A stretch of 64,000 nucleotides of DNA from Pseudomonas sp. L5B5 (GTDB lineage: Bacteria; Pseudomonadota; Gammaproteobacteria; Pseudomonadales; Pseudomonadaceae): assembly GCF_020520285.1 (NCBI RefSeq), contig NZ_CP084742.1, positions 186,001 through 250,000 on the forward strand. The letters run 5' to 3'. The number at the start of each line of letters is the position of its first letter. The first letter of the stretch is position 1. This document shows, piece after piece, positions 39,270-47,856 of this stretch. A program made the position numbers and the translations under genes. The notes beneath the pieces were generated by a model. The model was not told the DNA's origin. It made no database searches and was given only the letters and a program-made list of their open reading frames with translations.

Positions 39270-39816
39270 ATGATCGGTCGTTTAGCTGTGTGTGCTCTTT
39301 TGGCTGCACAAGTGGTGCCTGCATTTGCGGCAAAGGATGAAGTCGAGTATCTGATCCCGGAGGACTGGAACTCGAAAAAGGACGAGGCTAAGCCTGCCAC
39401 TGACTTCGAAGGAACTTGGGTCTGGAATGAAGAAGAGATTCAAGGAGGTTCCGCAGTGTTCAGACGCTGCGTTTGGTAAGGCTCAAGCCGTGAAGAATGG
39501 TGAGGTGATTTATCAAACTCTGAGCTTGAAGGGGGGACAACTGGAAATGTTTGTTGAAATCAACAGTGCTGGAAAGGTAGGTAAGGTCAAGTTCCTGGGT
39601 ATCAAGGGAGCAAAGAACGATCCCGAACTTCGTCTTATGATGTGCTCGACCTACGCCGTTATGCGTACTTTGCAGCCTGATCTAGAATCGTCTGACGTTG
39701 CGCTGAAAAAATCCTCCCGTGCGTGGACCTTGTCAAAGCAAAAGCCATTTGAAATGGCCTTCTATTTCAACAAAGTCAAAACCCAGTACGTGCCCTTTGA
39801 GATGATCATCTACTGA
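39270..39816 (+). pseudogene. Secreted protein gene split by a one-base frameshift
   Basis: The ATG at 39270 follows a strong ribosome site (ggaggtcaaaagga). Residues 1-24 are a signal peptide ending PAFAAKD. The frame breaks after WNEEEIQ near 39445 and goes on in the next frame (EVPQCSDAAFGKAQAV) to 39816. The whole span is 547 bases, one more than a multiple of three, as a single-base insertion would give; the intact product would be about 181 residues. No family recognised. Sequencing error cannot be ruled out. A second small gene follows at 39892. Confidence 0.6.
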
Positions 39817-39891
39817 AGTTTGCTGCTTGGTTGAGAAGGGAGTCCAGAGGGCTTTAGGGTTCTTTGATGTTTAGATTCTGGAGATTTATCT

Positions 39892-40431
39892 GTGTTACAG
39901 ACGTTGTGGGTCTTGCTGAATTGGGAAGCCTGGGGGGAGTCACTCGTAATAGCTTTTATCCCGTTTCTGCTATTTGTCTGGGTTGGGGCTTTGGTCACAA
40001 TGCTGGTCCTTCGTTTCCGTGGCCGCATTTCTATCTTTTGGGCCAGTCAGTTGGCTGGCGGGGTTGCAGGTGTGGCAGCTACACTGGCTTTTATGATGGC
40101 GGCAAATTTTGTAGTTGATTACAAGGCTTACCGCGAGAGCGTTCGGCAGTTGGAAGCTCAAGAGCGCTTACAGCCAAAACCGGAGTCGCCAAATGTTGAA
40201 ACACAGCCTGTCGAGCTGGCCGGGGGGATGGCAGGACTGGAGTCAATGAAGATTTTTATGGCACTTCTTTCATATCGGGCTGATTCCAAACGGCTACGAG
40301 AAAGTGACCGGCAACTGGGAGAAAAGGAATTATTACAGACCCAAAAAACATCGCAGACTGTTGAAGTTCAGTCTGTAAGCAGTCCTGAGAATGTTTTGGG
40401 AGAGGTTTCAGATTCTTCAGGGCACAGATAA
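39892..40431 (+). CDS. Small membrane protein of unknown function
   Basis: 179 residues from GTG, with ggag 8 bases upstream. Two hydrophobic segments, near residues 16-38 and 47-72 (ASQLAGGVAGVAATLAFMMA), then a polar Gln/Glu-rich tail with two similar stretches (YRESVRQLEAQERLQ and LRESDRQLGEKELLQ), an internal duplication. No family recognised. Composition is less G+C-rich than core genes, in line with island origin. Confidence 0.55.
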   Translation: MLQTLWVLLNWEAWGESLVIAFIPFLLFVWVGALVTMLVLRFRGRISIFWASQLAGGVAGVAATLAFMMAANFVVDYKAYRESVRQLEAQERLQPKPESPNVETQPVELAGGMAGLESMKIFMALLSYRADSKRLRESDRQLGEKELLQTQKTSQTVEVQSVSSPENVLGEVSDSSGHR

Positions 40432-40512
40432 AAATTTTCTAAAAGAACTTCGCCCAAGCGTAATGCTGATCACTTAAGCATTTGAGCTGGTACAGGGCTT
40501 CCTAGAAAATCA

Positions 40513-40537
40513 GATGCCAGACTTCAGGCATCGGATT
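40513..40537 (+). other. Hairpin before the transposase remnant
   Basis: gatgcc / ggcatc stem around agacttca, then gga and six T. Possibly an IS end or a terminator for the gene before it. Confidence 0.4.
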
Positions 40538-40541
40538 TTTT

Positions 40542-40938
40542 ATGTCTGTTCAGCAGGACTTGCTCGATCTCGGTGACCTTTTCAACTTCTGCGACCTGAG
40601 CACCTTCACTCAAAACATTCCCATTGAGTGGATAGCGTCTGCACTGGCGCTATCCAGTCAGGCCACTATTCGCCGACGTCGCCTGCCCACCGACCAGGTA
40701 CTGTGGCTGGTGCTCGGCATGGCGCTGTTTTGTGACGAGCCGGTTCATGAGGTGGCCAGACGCTTGAACATCTGCGCCCAAGGCTTGGCCTGCGACCACC
40801 TGCTGGCCCGCAGCGGCCTGACCGAAGCGCATAAACGACTCGGCGCCGATCGCGTTGGGTGGTTGTTTCGCAAAACGGGCATCCAGTGGGGAGCGGAGCG
40901 ATATGACGGCGATACCTGGCAGGGCCTTCAGGTAGGCA
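40542..40938 (+). pseudogene. IS4-family transposase, N-terminal fragment
   Basis: About 130 residues: IPIEWIASALALSSQATIRR, VLWLVLGMALF, WLFRKTGIQWGAERY, DTWQGLQ. This is the IS4 N-terminal domain. It breaks off near 40935, where sequence of a different transposase family begins. The catalytic DDE part is missing. Confidence 0.8.
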
Positions 40939-41467
40939 CGGGTGGTCTACGACCTGTTTCATGTGGTGGCCAAATATGGGCGAGAAGTGATTGATCGAGT
41001 ACGGGTCGATGAAGCCAACCGCCTGCGTCATGACAAGCCTGCGCGCAAGGTCATCAAGCAAGCGCGGTGGCTGCTGTTGCGAAACTCGGAGAATCTCAAG
41101 AGTGCAGATCAACAGGTGCACTTACAGGATCTGCTGGCTGCCAATCAATCGTTGATGACGGTTTATCTGATGAAGGCAGAGCTCGAAGCGCTGTGGTCGC
41201 CCACAACCGCTTGGGGCTGGTGATCAGCGTGGAAACAGTGGCTGTGTCTGGCTGATGAAATCGCGATACCCGCTCTGAAGCAATATGCCAAACGTTTGAA
41301 GGGCTATTGGCGCGGCATCCTGAGCCGGGTGCGATGGCCCATGCATACCGGGCAACTGGAAGGGATTCAATAATCGGATTAAGGTCATCAAACGAATGGC
41401 CTATGGCTACCGGGATAGCGAATTCTTTTTCATGAAGATCAAGAGTGTGTTTCCCGGTAATCCGTGA
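40936..41467 (+). pseudogene. ISL3-family transposase, C-terminal fragment
   Basis: Starts VVYDLFHVVAKYGREVIDRV, continues to WGW, meets a TGA at 41221, resumes (SAWKQWLCLADEIAIPALKQ) and, after a one-base insertion near 41370, ends with NRIKVIKRMAYGYRDSEF and FFMKIKSVFPGNP at 41467. This is the ISL3 C-terminal half with at least two lesions. It is joined directly to the IS4 fragment. Confidence 0.82.
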
Positions 41468-41473
41468 AGAACA

Positions 41474-41530
41474 TTTTTTATTGCCTGCAGGAAATGTCGG
41501 CGTACCAAAACTTTACTGTTTAGTGGGGTT
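41474..41530. repeat. 57-bp perfect direct repeat, right copy
   Basis: Identical to 39102-39158. It starts 6 bases after the ISL3 remnant ends, and its right end is where recognisable integrase coding sequence stops. Confidence 0.9.
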
Positions 41531-41661
41531 TCCTTGCGTTTGCCGGCAGCGTCACTGCCGTCGTAGTAGTACGCGGTCCAGATCTGGCCGTTCTTGTCCT
41601 TTCTGATACGGCGCACCGCGCGTGGCGGTAGGTCGCGGTTGGCTGTGGTTCTCTTGCGCAC
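41525..41661 (-). pseudogene. Tyrosine integrase, N-terminal fragment
   Basis: Starts GTG at 41661: MRKRTTANRDLPPRAVRRIR, then KDKNGQIWTAYYYDGSDAAG and KRKE. This is the arm-binding N-terminus typical of Pseudomonas phage integrases. After KRKETPL the frame runs into the 57-bp repeat and ends at 41407 in sequence shared with the IS remnant; the catalytic domain is absent. A DUF4224 gene lies directly upstream, as is usual for this integrase type. It reads toward tRNA-Cys. Confidence 0.72.
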
Positions 41662-41664
41662 GGG

Positions 41665-41930
41665 TCAGCTCACATTCGCAAGGTTGAGAGACCAGACTTC
41701 AGTCACGGCACTAGCTGCAGAGGATTTGACGCCGGCTAACTTCATCCTGGCGTAAACCCGGCCGACGATGGGGCGTCGGACACCGGTCAAAACAAGCTCC
41801 CAATGGTTGTTTGTCAGCCATTGGATCTGTTTGGATGGGAGCTGATACCCAGAATGGTGTGCAGTTCGTCCTGGTCAAGTGTTTCACTCTGCTGTGAGTT
41901 ATCTGTATTTGGGGCGTTGTTAGTGGTCAT
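41665..41930 (-). pseudogene. DUF4224-type phage protein with one-base deletion
   Basis: ATG at 41930 (MTTNNAPNT) leads to DQDELHTIL, then the frame shifts and goes on as GYQLPSKQIQWLTNNHWELV, RRPIVGRVYARMKLAG and ends LNLANVS at 41665. The GYQLPSKQIQWL and RPIVGR-YARMKLAG patterns are those of DUF4224 proteins coded just upstream of phage integrases, thought to be excisionase-like. The span is 266 bases, one short of a multiple of three, as expected for a single deletion near 41858. Confidence 0.72.
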
Positions 41931-41939
41931 GCGGCCACC

Positions 41940-42578
41940 TCACCTGGAAAGTGCATAAAATGCTGTTGCTACCACTCGCGGAACTTGGCCATTACCAATG
42001 GCGCGATGTCTGTCCATTGCAATGGCCAGCCCATCAACCACTCGCTGAACTCGGGGTTGTGCCGCCCTCCAGTCAGCAAGTCCAGAAGGGTTAAGTGCTC
42101 GGGCAGGCGTACACCCCGCGAGGACTTTTCGGCTCTCTTCCTGGCGGTCTCTGGTAGAACGCTGCTTTTCCCGTCCGAAGCCGTTGGCGTCGGCCACAAT
42201 CCAGACACGGCCCCTTCTGTGATCCAGGCCGGCGTCGTATACGCTGAGCACTCCCCATCGTGCATCGAACCCCAGCTCGGCCAGGTCCTCGAGAATGCGT
42301 CCAAGCCCCCTAGAAGTGAACATTGGCGAGTTCTCCATGTACGCGAGGCGGGATCGTACTTCATCGATGATTCGGCGCTGCTCCACCCACAATCCGCTTG
42401 CTTCACCGTCCAGGTCAGAGGCGTCCCCGCCGATGGATATGTTGGTGCAGGGGAATCCCCCCGAAACCACGTCAAAAAGGCCTTTCCAAGATCTTCCGTC
42501 AAAACTGCACACCTCACACCAAATCGGGAAAGCTGGGAGGGCTCCATCGTTTTGTCGTTGCGCCAGAATTTGTGCGGC
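41940..42578 (-). pseudogene. DNA (cytosine-5) methyltransferase lacking its N-terminus
   Basis: Motif IV in VVSGGFPCTNISIGG (PC), motif VI in YMENSPMF (ENS), motif VIII in DHRRGRVWIVA and motif X in RAIGNGQVP are all present. Recognisable protein starts only at about GYAAQILAQRQNDG; motif I for SAM binding is missing. The open frame beyond 42580 is antisense to the UmuC fragment and not real. A phage-type methyltransferase, now surely inactive. Confidence 0.8.
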
Positions 42579-42792
42579 GTATCCAACCAACGACGTCCGC
42601 CTCATGACGAAAATGGCTGTGGAAGCGCTGGACCGCGTTTTCAGTCCGGGCTTCAAATACAGTAAGGCCGAGGTCTTACTGTTGAATTTGTGTCAGTCGG
42701 GCGATTACACCGACGATCTCTTCGCGATGGCTCAACCATCGGAAACTGATAAGGTGATGAAGGTTCTGGAACAAATCAATAATCGCTGGTGA
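42577..42792 (+). pseudogene. UmuC (Y-family polymerase V) internal fragment
   Basis: YPTNDVRLMTKMAVEALDRV, FSPGFKYSKAEVLLLNLCQ, DYTDDLFAMAQPSETDKVMK and VLEQINNRW are the UmuC little-finger/C-terminal region. It begins abruptly at about 42577, back to back with the truncated methyltransferase, and stops after NNRW where intact UmuC goes on. Both ends are lost. Confidence 0.78.
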
Positions 42793-42872
42793 GAAGCGCA
42801 CTCCTTGCTGTCAGCGTTATTTTAAGTGAGGAGCATTAAGTAATTAATAGCTGTATAGGTCGGTGTCTAAAT

Positions 42873-43703
42873 TCAAAATTCCGATGGGATGTAGTTGATT
42901 TCCTGTATTTCTTGTATCTCAATTTTTCCGTCTTTTATTGCTTCGCTTGTCGAATCGGTGAGGTCTTTCTTTGCCGGAGACTGTATGGCGTCGATGACAT
43001 AAGGGAGAGGTGACCATACTGCTATTATTCGATGCTGAAGAGACGAATTCTCAGACTTGCTGTACCAATTACCTTCTATTTTAGCTCCAAATCCTGAAGC
43101 TATTGCTTCAGCGCCAGAATTTCGAAAGTAGGTGGCGGATAAAACAAAGTCGGAGTAACCAATGATTACGCCATATTTATCTCGTTCACTTTTTGGTATG
43201 TCTTTGAAATGGCTAATTATTACTGCTTTGTCAATATTGTTACTGTTTATTGATACATTGGAAATTTTTGCGACGGTGACTTCCGCCTTTGTGTTTGAAT
43301 TTACAGATGCTTTGGTGAAATCTAACCAGTTGGCTTTTGCAGTTGCAGAGTTCTCAATAAGATTTTTGAAAACTATTTCTGATAGTGGGGTTATTTTTGG
43401 TTTTGCACCTGCTTTTAAGAAATTATCTAGTGGGTAAACATTTCCAGTATTTTTTTCAATCAGCGCACCTATAACCCAACTAGGATCTACCGAGTTAAAG
43501 CTGTCTGCGATTTGAATTTCATTCAGTTCTTTTGTAAATTGAGGAAGTTCTGAAATTAGTTGGACATCTGGTAAATCAATTCTAGAGTTGTTTTTTCCTA
43601 TCGGGGGCTCTGCTGGAGGAGTCGGTGCGAGTGGAAAAAAACCGCATCCTGCGAGAGTGCTAATTATGGAAAAAATCAAAATTAACTTTTGTTCTTTTTT
43701 CAT
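42873..43703 (-). CDS. AT-rich lipoprotein gene of unknown function
   Basis: 276 residues. Signal with lipobox TLAGC (Cys about 20) followed by GFFPLAPTPPAEPPIG. The rest is mixed alpha/beta with Asn- and Ile-rich stretches and no family I know. The base composition is strikingly A+T-rich next to core genes, a mark of recent transfer. No partner gene beside it. Confidence 0.65.
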   Translation of the reverse strand: MKKEQKLILIFSIISTLAGCGFFPLAPTPPAEPPIGKNNSRIDLPDVQLISELPQFTKELNEIQIADSFNSVDPSWVIGALIEKNTGNVYPLDNFLKAGAKPKITPLSEIVFKNLIENSATAKANWLDFTKASVNSNTKAEVTVAKISNVSINSNNIDKAVIISHFKDIPKSERDKYGVIIGYSDFVLSATYFRNSGAEAIASGFGAKIEGNWYSKSENSSLQHRIIAVWSPLPYVIDAIQSPAKKDLTDSTSEAIKDGKIEIQEIQEINYIPSEF

Positions 43704-44388
43704 GTTTGTCCGCTCTTTGATTAGATTTAATTTAGAGTTATTGTTTTTATTTCATTCTTGTGTGTTTCTATTTTTAGAAATTCAATTTCTTATATTAATT
43801 CCTTGTGCTTTTCGTATAAAGGAGCAAAAACGACATTGTTAGGGGACACATTACTGTCTAGGCACCAACAAGCTCTTGGTCTGATTTTGGCCAAGTGTAG
43901 CCCTTTGTCAAGCGTCCGGTACTGGCCGATTACTGTCTATCGCGAAGGGCAGAAACCGGCTGAAAATAGTCTATTGCGAGCGTCGATTTTCATCGATCAA
44001 AGCCACTTAGGTGGTGATTAACTCCATGAGTTACATAACTGAAAATCGCTGGGATGTTCAGGGCAAATTTAGGACAAAGCTTGAGCCGTTAAGGGCTGTT
44101 ATAGGCTACTGAACATAGGCGATTTTCCCGTATTTGTATGGCCTAAACCGGCATGCGCCTATTAAGGAAGGGGGGCGAATACCTATCCGATTTTCAGCCG
44201 TTAACGCATAAATCTGTCGACTTTAGAATGCAGCAGTTGTTGGGTTTTGCATGGTGGAGAAGCACTACAAAATCAGTGCCGCAATCAAGTTCATGATCCG
44301 CGTAGGTCGTGGGTTTCATCCTTTCTTGAAAATGGCTCTTACGGAGCAGATTTATCAATAACTGGTTGAAAAAATTGAAATTTTATCT
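43704..44388. other. Gene-free stretch in the island
   Basis: 685 bases. It includes an A+T-rich promoter-like part (43710-43830) for the lipoprotein gene and, near 43922-43950, ggccgattactgtctatcgc gaagggcag, a form of a Pseudomonas intergenic motif also seen near 54436. No credible gene. Confidence 0.5.
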
Positions 44389-44451
44389 GGATTTCGAATC
44401 CGTCTACGTCGGTTCGATTCCGACATTGGCTTCCATCCTTGAAAATATCCC
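44389..44451 (+). repeat. Degenerate copy of the tRNA-Cys 3' part, copy 2
   Basis: ggatttcgaatccgtctacg, tcggttcgattccgac, then attggcttccatccttgaaaa matches tRNA-Cys from its anticodon stem through the 3' end and on into the flanking ccttgaaaa, with about ten differences. The anticodon loop is changed and there is no 5' half, so this is not a tRNA gene but an attachment-site relic. It is preceded by tttatctggatt, also found before copy 3. Confidence 0.85.
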
Positions 44452-44807
44452 GGAGTTGAAACCTGGCTATTTTCTAAGTCAACCCACGATCGCCTTGCTC
44501 GATAGCCTTGGCCAAAGCTTTCGATCTCGCGTCGTCCCATCTCTGGCATAGCATGCGCTCGGAAGACCTTCTTCCACCGACTTGTTCACGATCAGATAGC
44601 CAGAGTTGAATTTCTTCGACCTGTCAATAATTCTCTCGATTAGCAGAGGCGATGCGTCTCAGGGTTGGTAAGCAGATAGCTAAGAACAACTACTCATCAC
44701 CGATGGTAAGGACCCGCAGATGGCTGCCCCTGCGTATCGTGAAGCTCGCGCACTGTCGTTGTTGGTTAGAATAGCGTGTTGAAGTCTATTGCTCGCAAGG
44801 GAACCCA
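44452..44807. other. Gene-free stretch
   Basis: About 355 bases with no credible frame and no repeat apart from the tRNA-like copy at its left edge. Confidence 0.5.
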
Positions 44808-45167
44808 ATGAGCACTGAAAAGCCAGAGTTTTTGTTCATCCTTCAAGAATTCTTAGATAATGTTTATGAGAGGGCTTCGAAAAGCCAAAATGGTTTACTC
44901 AAAAGAAATCATGGCCACTACACATACGCGGATGAAATGCTCTGCGTCTACTTGACGATCTTTCCTGAAGAGGTTGAGCTTGTTTTTGAGAGTAGGCAGG
45001 TAGGTAATGGGGTTTTTAGCATTGCTTTGGATATGTGCATGTCCAGTGGAGAGGTACTGGCTGGTGATCTGCTATCTCTGAATGGGAGATGCGAGGGGAT
45101 CACCGCGGCATTGGCCTCGCAAGAAGACAGGGTGTTGACCCTGTTGTTGAAGTGCTTGGGCAACTGA
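44808..45167 (+). CDS. Hypothetical protein, 119 residues
   Basis: ATG after a gcaaggga ribosome site. Acidic soluble protein: MSTEKPEFLFILQEFLDNVY, VYLTIFPEEVELVFESRQVG, ending LLKCLGN. No signal, membrane segment or known motif. The size and island setting would suit an immunity or antitoxin-like protein, but there is no direct sign of this. Confidence 0.5.
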   Translation: MSTEKPEFLFILQEFLDNVYERASKSQNGLLKRNHGHYTYADEMLCVYLTIFPEEVELVFESRQVGNGVFSIALDMCMSSGEVLAGDLLSLNGRCEGITAALASQEDRVLTLLLKCLGN

Positions 45168-45587
45168 GTCTTTTTTCAACAGCGTGGACACCGCAGGCGT
45201 TTCGGTTTGTAGTGATCAACTCATACCGGACACAGAATTGAGTTTTTCTTCCGCAACCGCCGGCGGCAAGAAAGCATTGTGCTGATGCGGCTATGGCCAG
45301 TTGTAAGGCTGCATGAGAATCGACCTATGTCCTGCTCGACCAATTCCGTCGTTCAAGTAGCCCTCCGTCGGCACCCACTCCGTTTTCAGGCTATGAACTC
45401 GCCCCAGCGGCGGCTCAACGAATTGTCACCATCATCGGCGAGGACGATCAAGGCCTGATCGCTTTGTGGGTGTGTCAGGCGCATGTACGTGAGAGGTATC
45501 AACGATAGCGTCGCTTGTTAACTATTTATCTGCCCTAGTTTATTAAAGACAAGGTGCCTGGCAGGCACCTTGAATGATGTTTTCGAA
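45168..45587. other. Gene-free stretch, probably decayed sequence
   Basis: 420 bases. Fragments of G+C-rich sequence (near 45200-45480) hint at old mobile-element debris but no frame is long enough to name. Confidence 0.4.
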
Positions 45588-45977
45588 TTAATGGCTGATT
45601 GGAGAAATAACGCGACCGTTATCTTTCACGTCTGTATTTTCAACCACAATTGAACTGTCAGACTGGACGTAGTATGGCTTTTCTGTTCCTCCTTTTCTCA
45701 ACGAAAGCACAAAGCCACGGCTGTCGCTCCTGCTCCAGTTGTCTGCTTGTGCTACGCCAAGCGAAAAGTAACCCGTTTGGCCGTCATTGCCCCATTGGTT
45801 GATGGCAACTTCAATTTTGTTTGATGAGTTGTTTTTAACATTAATGCCCATGTCTATATTCCTTTTAGACTGAGAGTTATAGGGTCTGGTTACCTGATGT
45901 TCTCCAATCATTGCAGGCAGTATGTAGCCGTATACAACGTCGCCAGAGTTGCCAACTGGAAAAGGCAACACGTCCAT
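45588..45977 (-). CDS. Hypothetical protein, 129 residues, start uncertain
   Basis: MDVLPFPVGNSGDVVYGYIL, then INVKNNSSNKIEVAINQWGN and SDSRGFVLSLRKGGTEKPYY: a beta-rich soluble domain of no family I recognise. In frame just upstream the code reads KILASCNTTATL before a stop; LASC resembles a lipobox, so the original start may lie a little further up and be lost by a small indel in the A run near 46010. No partner gene. A+T content suggests transfer. Confidence 0.5.
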   Translation of the reverse strand: MDVLPFPVGNSGDVVYGYILPAMIGEHQVTRPYNSQSKRNIDMGINVKNNSSNKIEVAINQWGNDGQTGYFSLGVAQADNWSRSDSRGFVLSLRKGGTEKPYYVQSDSSIVVENTDVKDNGRVISPISH

Positions 45978-46423
45978 AAGCGTAGCTGTAGTGTTGCAAC
46001 TGGCAAGAATTTTTCAACGGCCCGAACAGTGATTCATCAATACAGGTGCTTTCTCGCTAATAAGATTAATATCTTGGCTATTGATATTGAGATTATTTTG
46101 TTTAATTGGTTGGAGTGATTGAATGTAGGTCCGATATTTTTTATGTCAAGCGCAGTTCTTGCCTTTGGTCTGTGATTCGGCTGATGAATAACCAAGGTTT
46201 TTTTGCTATCAGTTTGCCTGTGTTTTCTAGGTTCAGTTTCTAAATAAAAGTAGGGTGCAGATGGCGAGTTAATAGGGTTTCAGTTGTTTTCGGCTTGGCG
46301 AGGATGTCTTGGGAGTCAAGAAAGTTGGTGTTCTTGACTTTGCCGGTTTTTTAACTAGTTTTCAGGGGTGTAATGGATGTTCAGATGATCTGTTTTGTGA
46401 TTAGAGGTTCAAGGAGGAGAAAG
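45978..46423. other. AT-rich upstream region of the acylase gene
   Basis: 446 bases, with no credible frame. A hairpin-like cttgggagtcaagaaagttgg / gttcttgactttgccggttt at 46308-46352 might be a weak terminator or regulatory stem. Confidence 0.4.
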
Positions 46424-47476
46424 ATGCCGCATGCAATAAAATGGATTTTGACCGCCGTGGTGAGTTTTTTTTCATTTCTACCAATGGCTTATTCCTGTAC
46501 GCGCTTGGTATTTCTGGGGGATAACCAGCAGATCTTTACTGCGCGCTCGATGGACTGGGCAAAGGATGTGGAAACCAATCTGTGGATATTCCCGCAAGGA
46601 ATGAAACGCCATGGTGAAGCAGGTCCAAGCTCGGTGACATGGACTTCGAAGTATGGAAGTGTTATTGCATCGGGTTATGATATTTCTACAACGGACGGTA
46701 TGAATGAAGTGGGTCTGGTGGCAAATCTACTATGGCTAGTGGAATCCGAGTATCCCAAGGTCGATCAGCGTAAAGCAGGTCTCAGTATCGCTGCCTGGGC
46801 TCAATATGTTCTGGATAATTTCAAGACGGTGGCTGAAGCAGTAGAGGTCCTCAAGGCTGAGCCTTTCTATGTTGTGACAGCTCCAGTTCCCGAAGAAACT
46901 CGATTAGCGACGCTGCACCTCTCAATCTCCGATGCCTCGGGAGACAGTGCGATTATCGAGTATATCGCAGGGAAACAAGTGATCCATCACAACCGTTCTT
47001 ATCAGGTCATGACAAACTCTCCGGTGTTTGATGAACAGTTGGAAATGAACAAGTATTGGGAAGGTGTCGACGGTACGCAAATGCTACCCGGCACTAACCG
47101 CTCACCTGATCGTTTTGCCCGGGCGTCTTTCTATGTGAAAGCCATTCCCAAGAATCAAGATGCGCGGTTCTCGGCTGCAAGCGTATTCAGTGTGATACGT
47201 AACGTTTCTGTGCCGTACGGTATTACAACTCCAGATCAGCCTAATATTTCATCAACGCGCTGGCGCACAGTAGCGGATCATAAGCAGAAGCAGTATTTTT
47301 TCGAATCCACTGTTACGCCTAATACTTTCTGGGTCGACCTGAACAAGCTGGATTTCAGCGAGGTTACTGGAAAGGTTAAAAAACTGGATCTCGGAAAAGA
47401 CCAACGGAAAGTTTACTCGGGCGAGGTGTCCGCTAGCTTCGAGGAATCTCCACCCTTCAAGTTTGAAGGGATTTAG
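46424..47476 (+). CDS. Choloylglycine hydrolase / penicillin V acylase family enzyme, exported
   Basis: 350 residues. The ATG at 46424 is set by a perfect aaggagg ribosome site. Signal peptide of 24 residues ends MAYS, so cleavage frees Cys25 as the N-terminal nucleophile. Counting from that Cys, Arg17 and Asp20 (CTRLV..TARSMDWAKD) fall where the family has them, and MTNSP with an Asn is also present. The family splits linear amides (bile salts, penicillin V, and in Gram-negative bacteria acyl-homoserine lactones). Likely periplasmic. Substrate unknown. Sole gene of its strand between two tRNA relics. Confidence 0.9.
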   Translation: MPHAIKWILTAVVSFFSFLPMAYSCTRLVFLGDNQQIFTARSMDWAKDVETNLWIFPQGMKRHGEAGPSSVTWTSKYGSVIASGYDISTTDGMNEVGLVANLLWLVESEYPKVDQRKAGLSIAAWAQYVLDNFKTVAEAVEVLKAEPFYVVTAPVPEETRLATLHLSISDASGDSAIIEYIAGKQVIHHNRSYQVMTNSPVFDEQLEMNKYWEGVDGTQMLPGTNRSPDRFARASFYVKAIPKNQDARFSAASVFSVIRNVSVPYGITTPDQPNISSTRWRTVADHKQKQYFFESTVTPNTFWVDLNKLDFSEVTGKVKKLDLGKDQRKVYSGEVSASFEESPPFKFEGI

Positions 47477-47592
47477 TCGTTCTTGAAATCCCTCGGTTTT
47501 CCAATCTGGGGTTGATCTAGGATGGCCAAGGATGGAGCCAGGGATTCTGAATTTTCTTCGCGAATTTATTTGAAGTTGTTGAGGATTTATCT

Positions 47593-47685
47593 GGATTAAC
47601 AATCTGCCTGTGCGGGTGCGATACCAACCTTGGCCCCATCCTTGAACCCCGTGGATTAACGTCTACGGGGTTTTTATTGCCTGAA
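47593..47685 (+). repeat. Degenerate copy of tRNA-Cys 3' part plus terminator, copy 3
   Basis: ggattaacaatctgcctgtg, gcgataccaaccttggcccc, then atccttgaaccccgtggatt and a stem ccccgt..acgggg followed by tttttattgcctgaa. It aligns with tRNA-Cys from the anticodon arm, past its terminator (39074-39107) and into attgcctg. It keeps the terminator hairpin better than copy 2. Confidence 0.85.
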
Positions 47686-47856
47686 GTGCGGCCAGTCGCG
47701 TGCGTCACTTCTGGATCGCTTTGCATTCGCCTGCTGTTAGCGCCGCGTTGAGGAGCCTTGAGGTAGATTGATGCTCGCCGGTCAACCAGGGGATCAATTT
47801 GGCCCAGGAGCAGGGGAGGTAGAAACCGTTGTCCATCGGCGTATGGGATTGATATC

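Noticed and set aside
41940..42586. A second minus-strand frame (41969-42586) beside the methyltransferase
   Set aside because: It shares the strand but lacks any methyltransferase motif; it is a shadow of the real frame.
44389..44451. A second tRNA gene
   Set aside because: Only the 3' half is present and the anticodon loop is changed, so it cannot fold as a tRNA.
44366..44551. Short frames over the second tRNA-like copy
   Set aside because: They consist of the tRNA relic and flank; no ribosome site.
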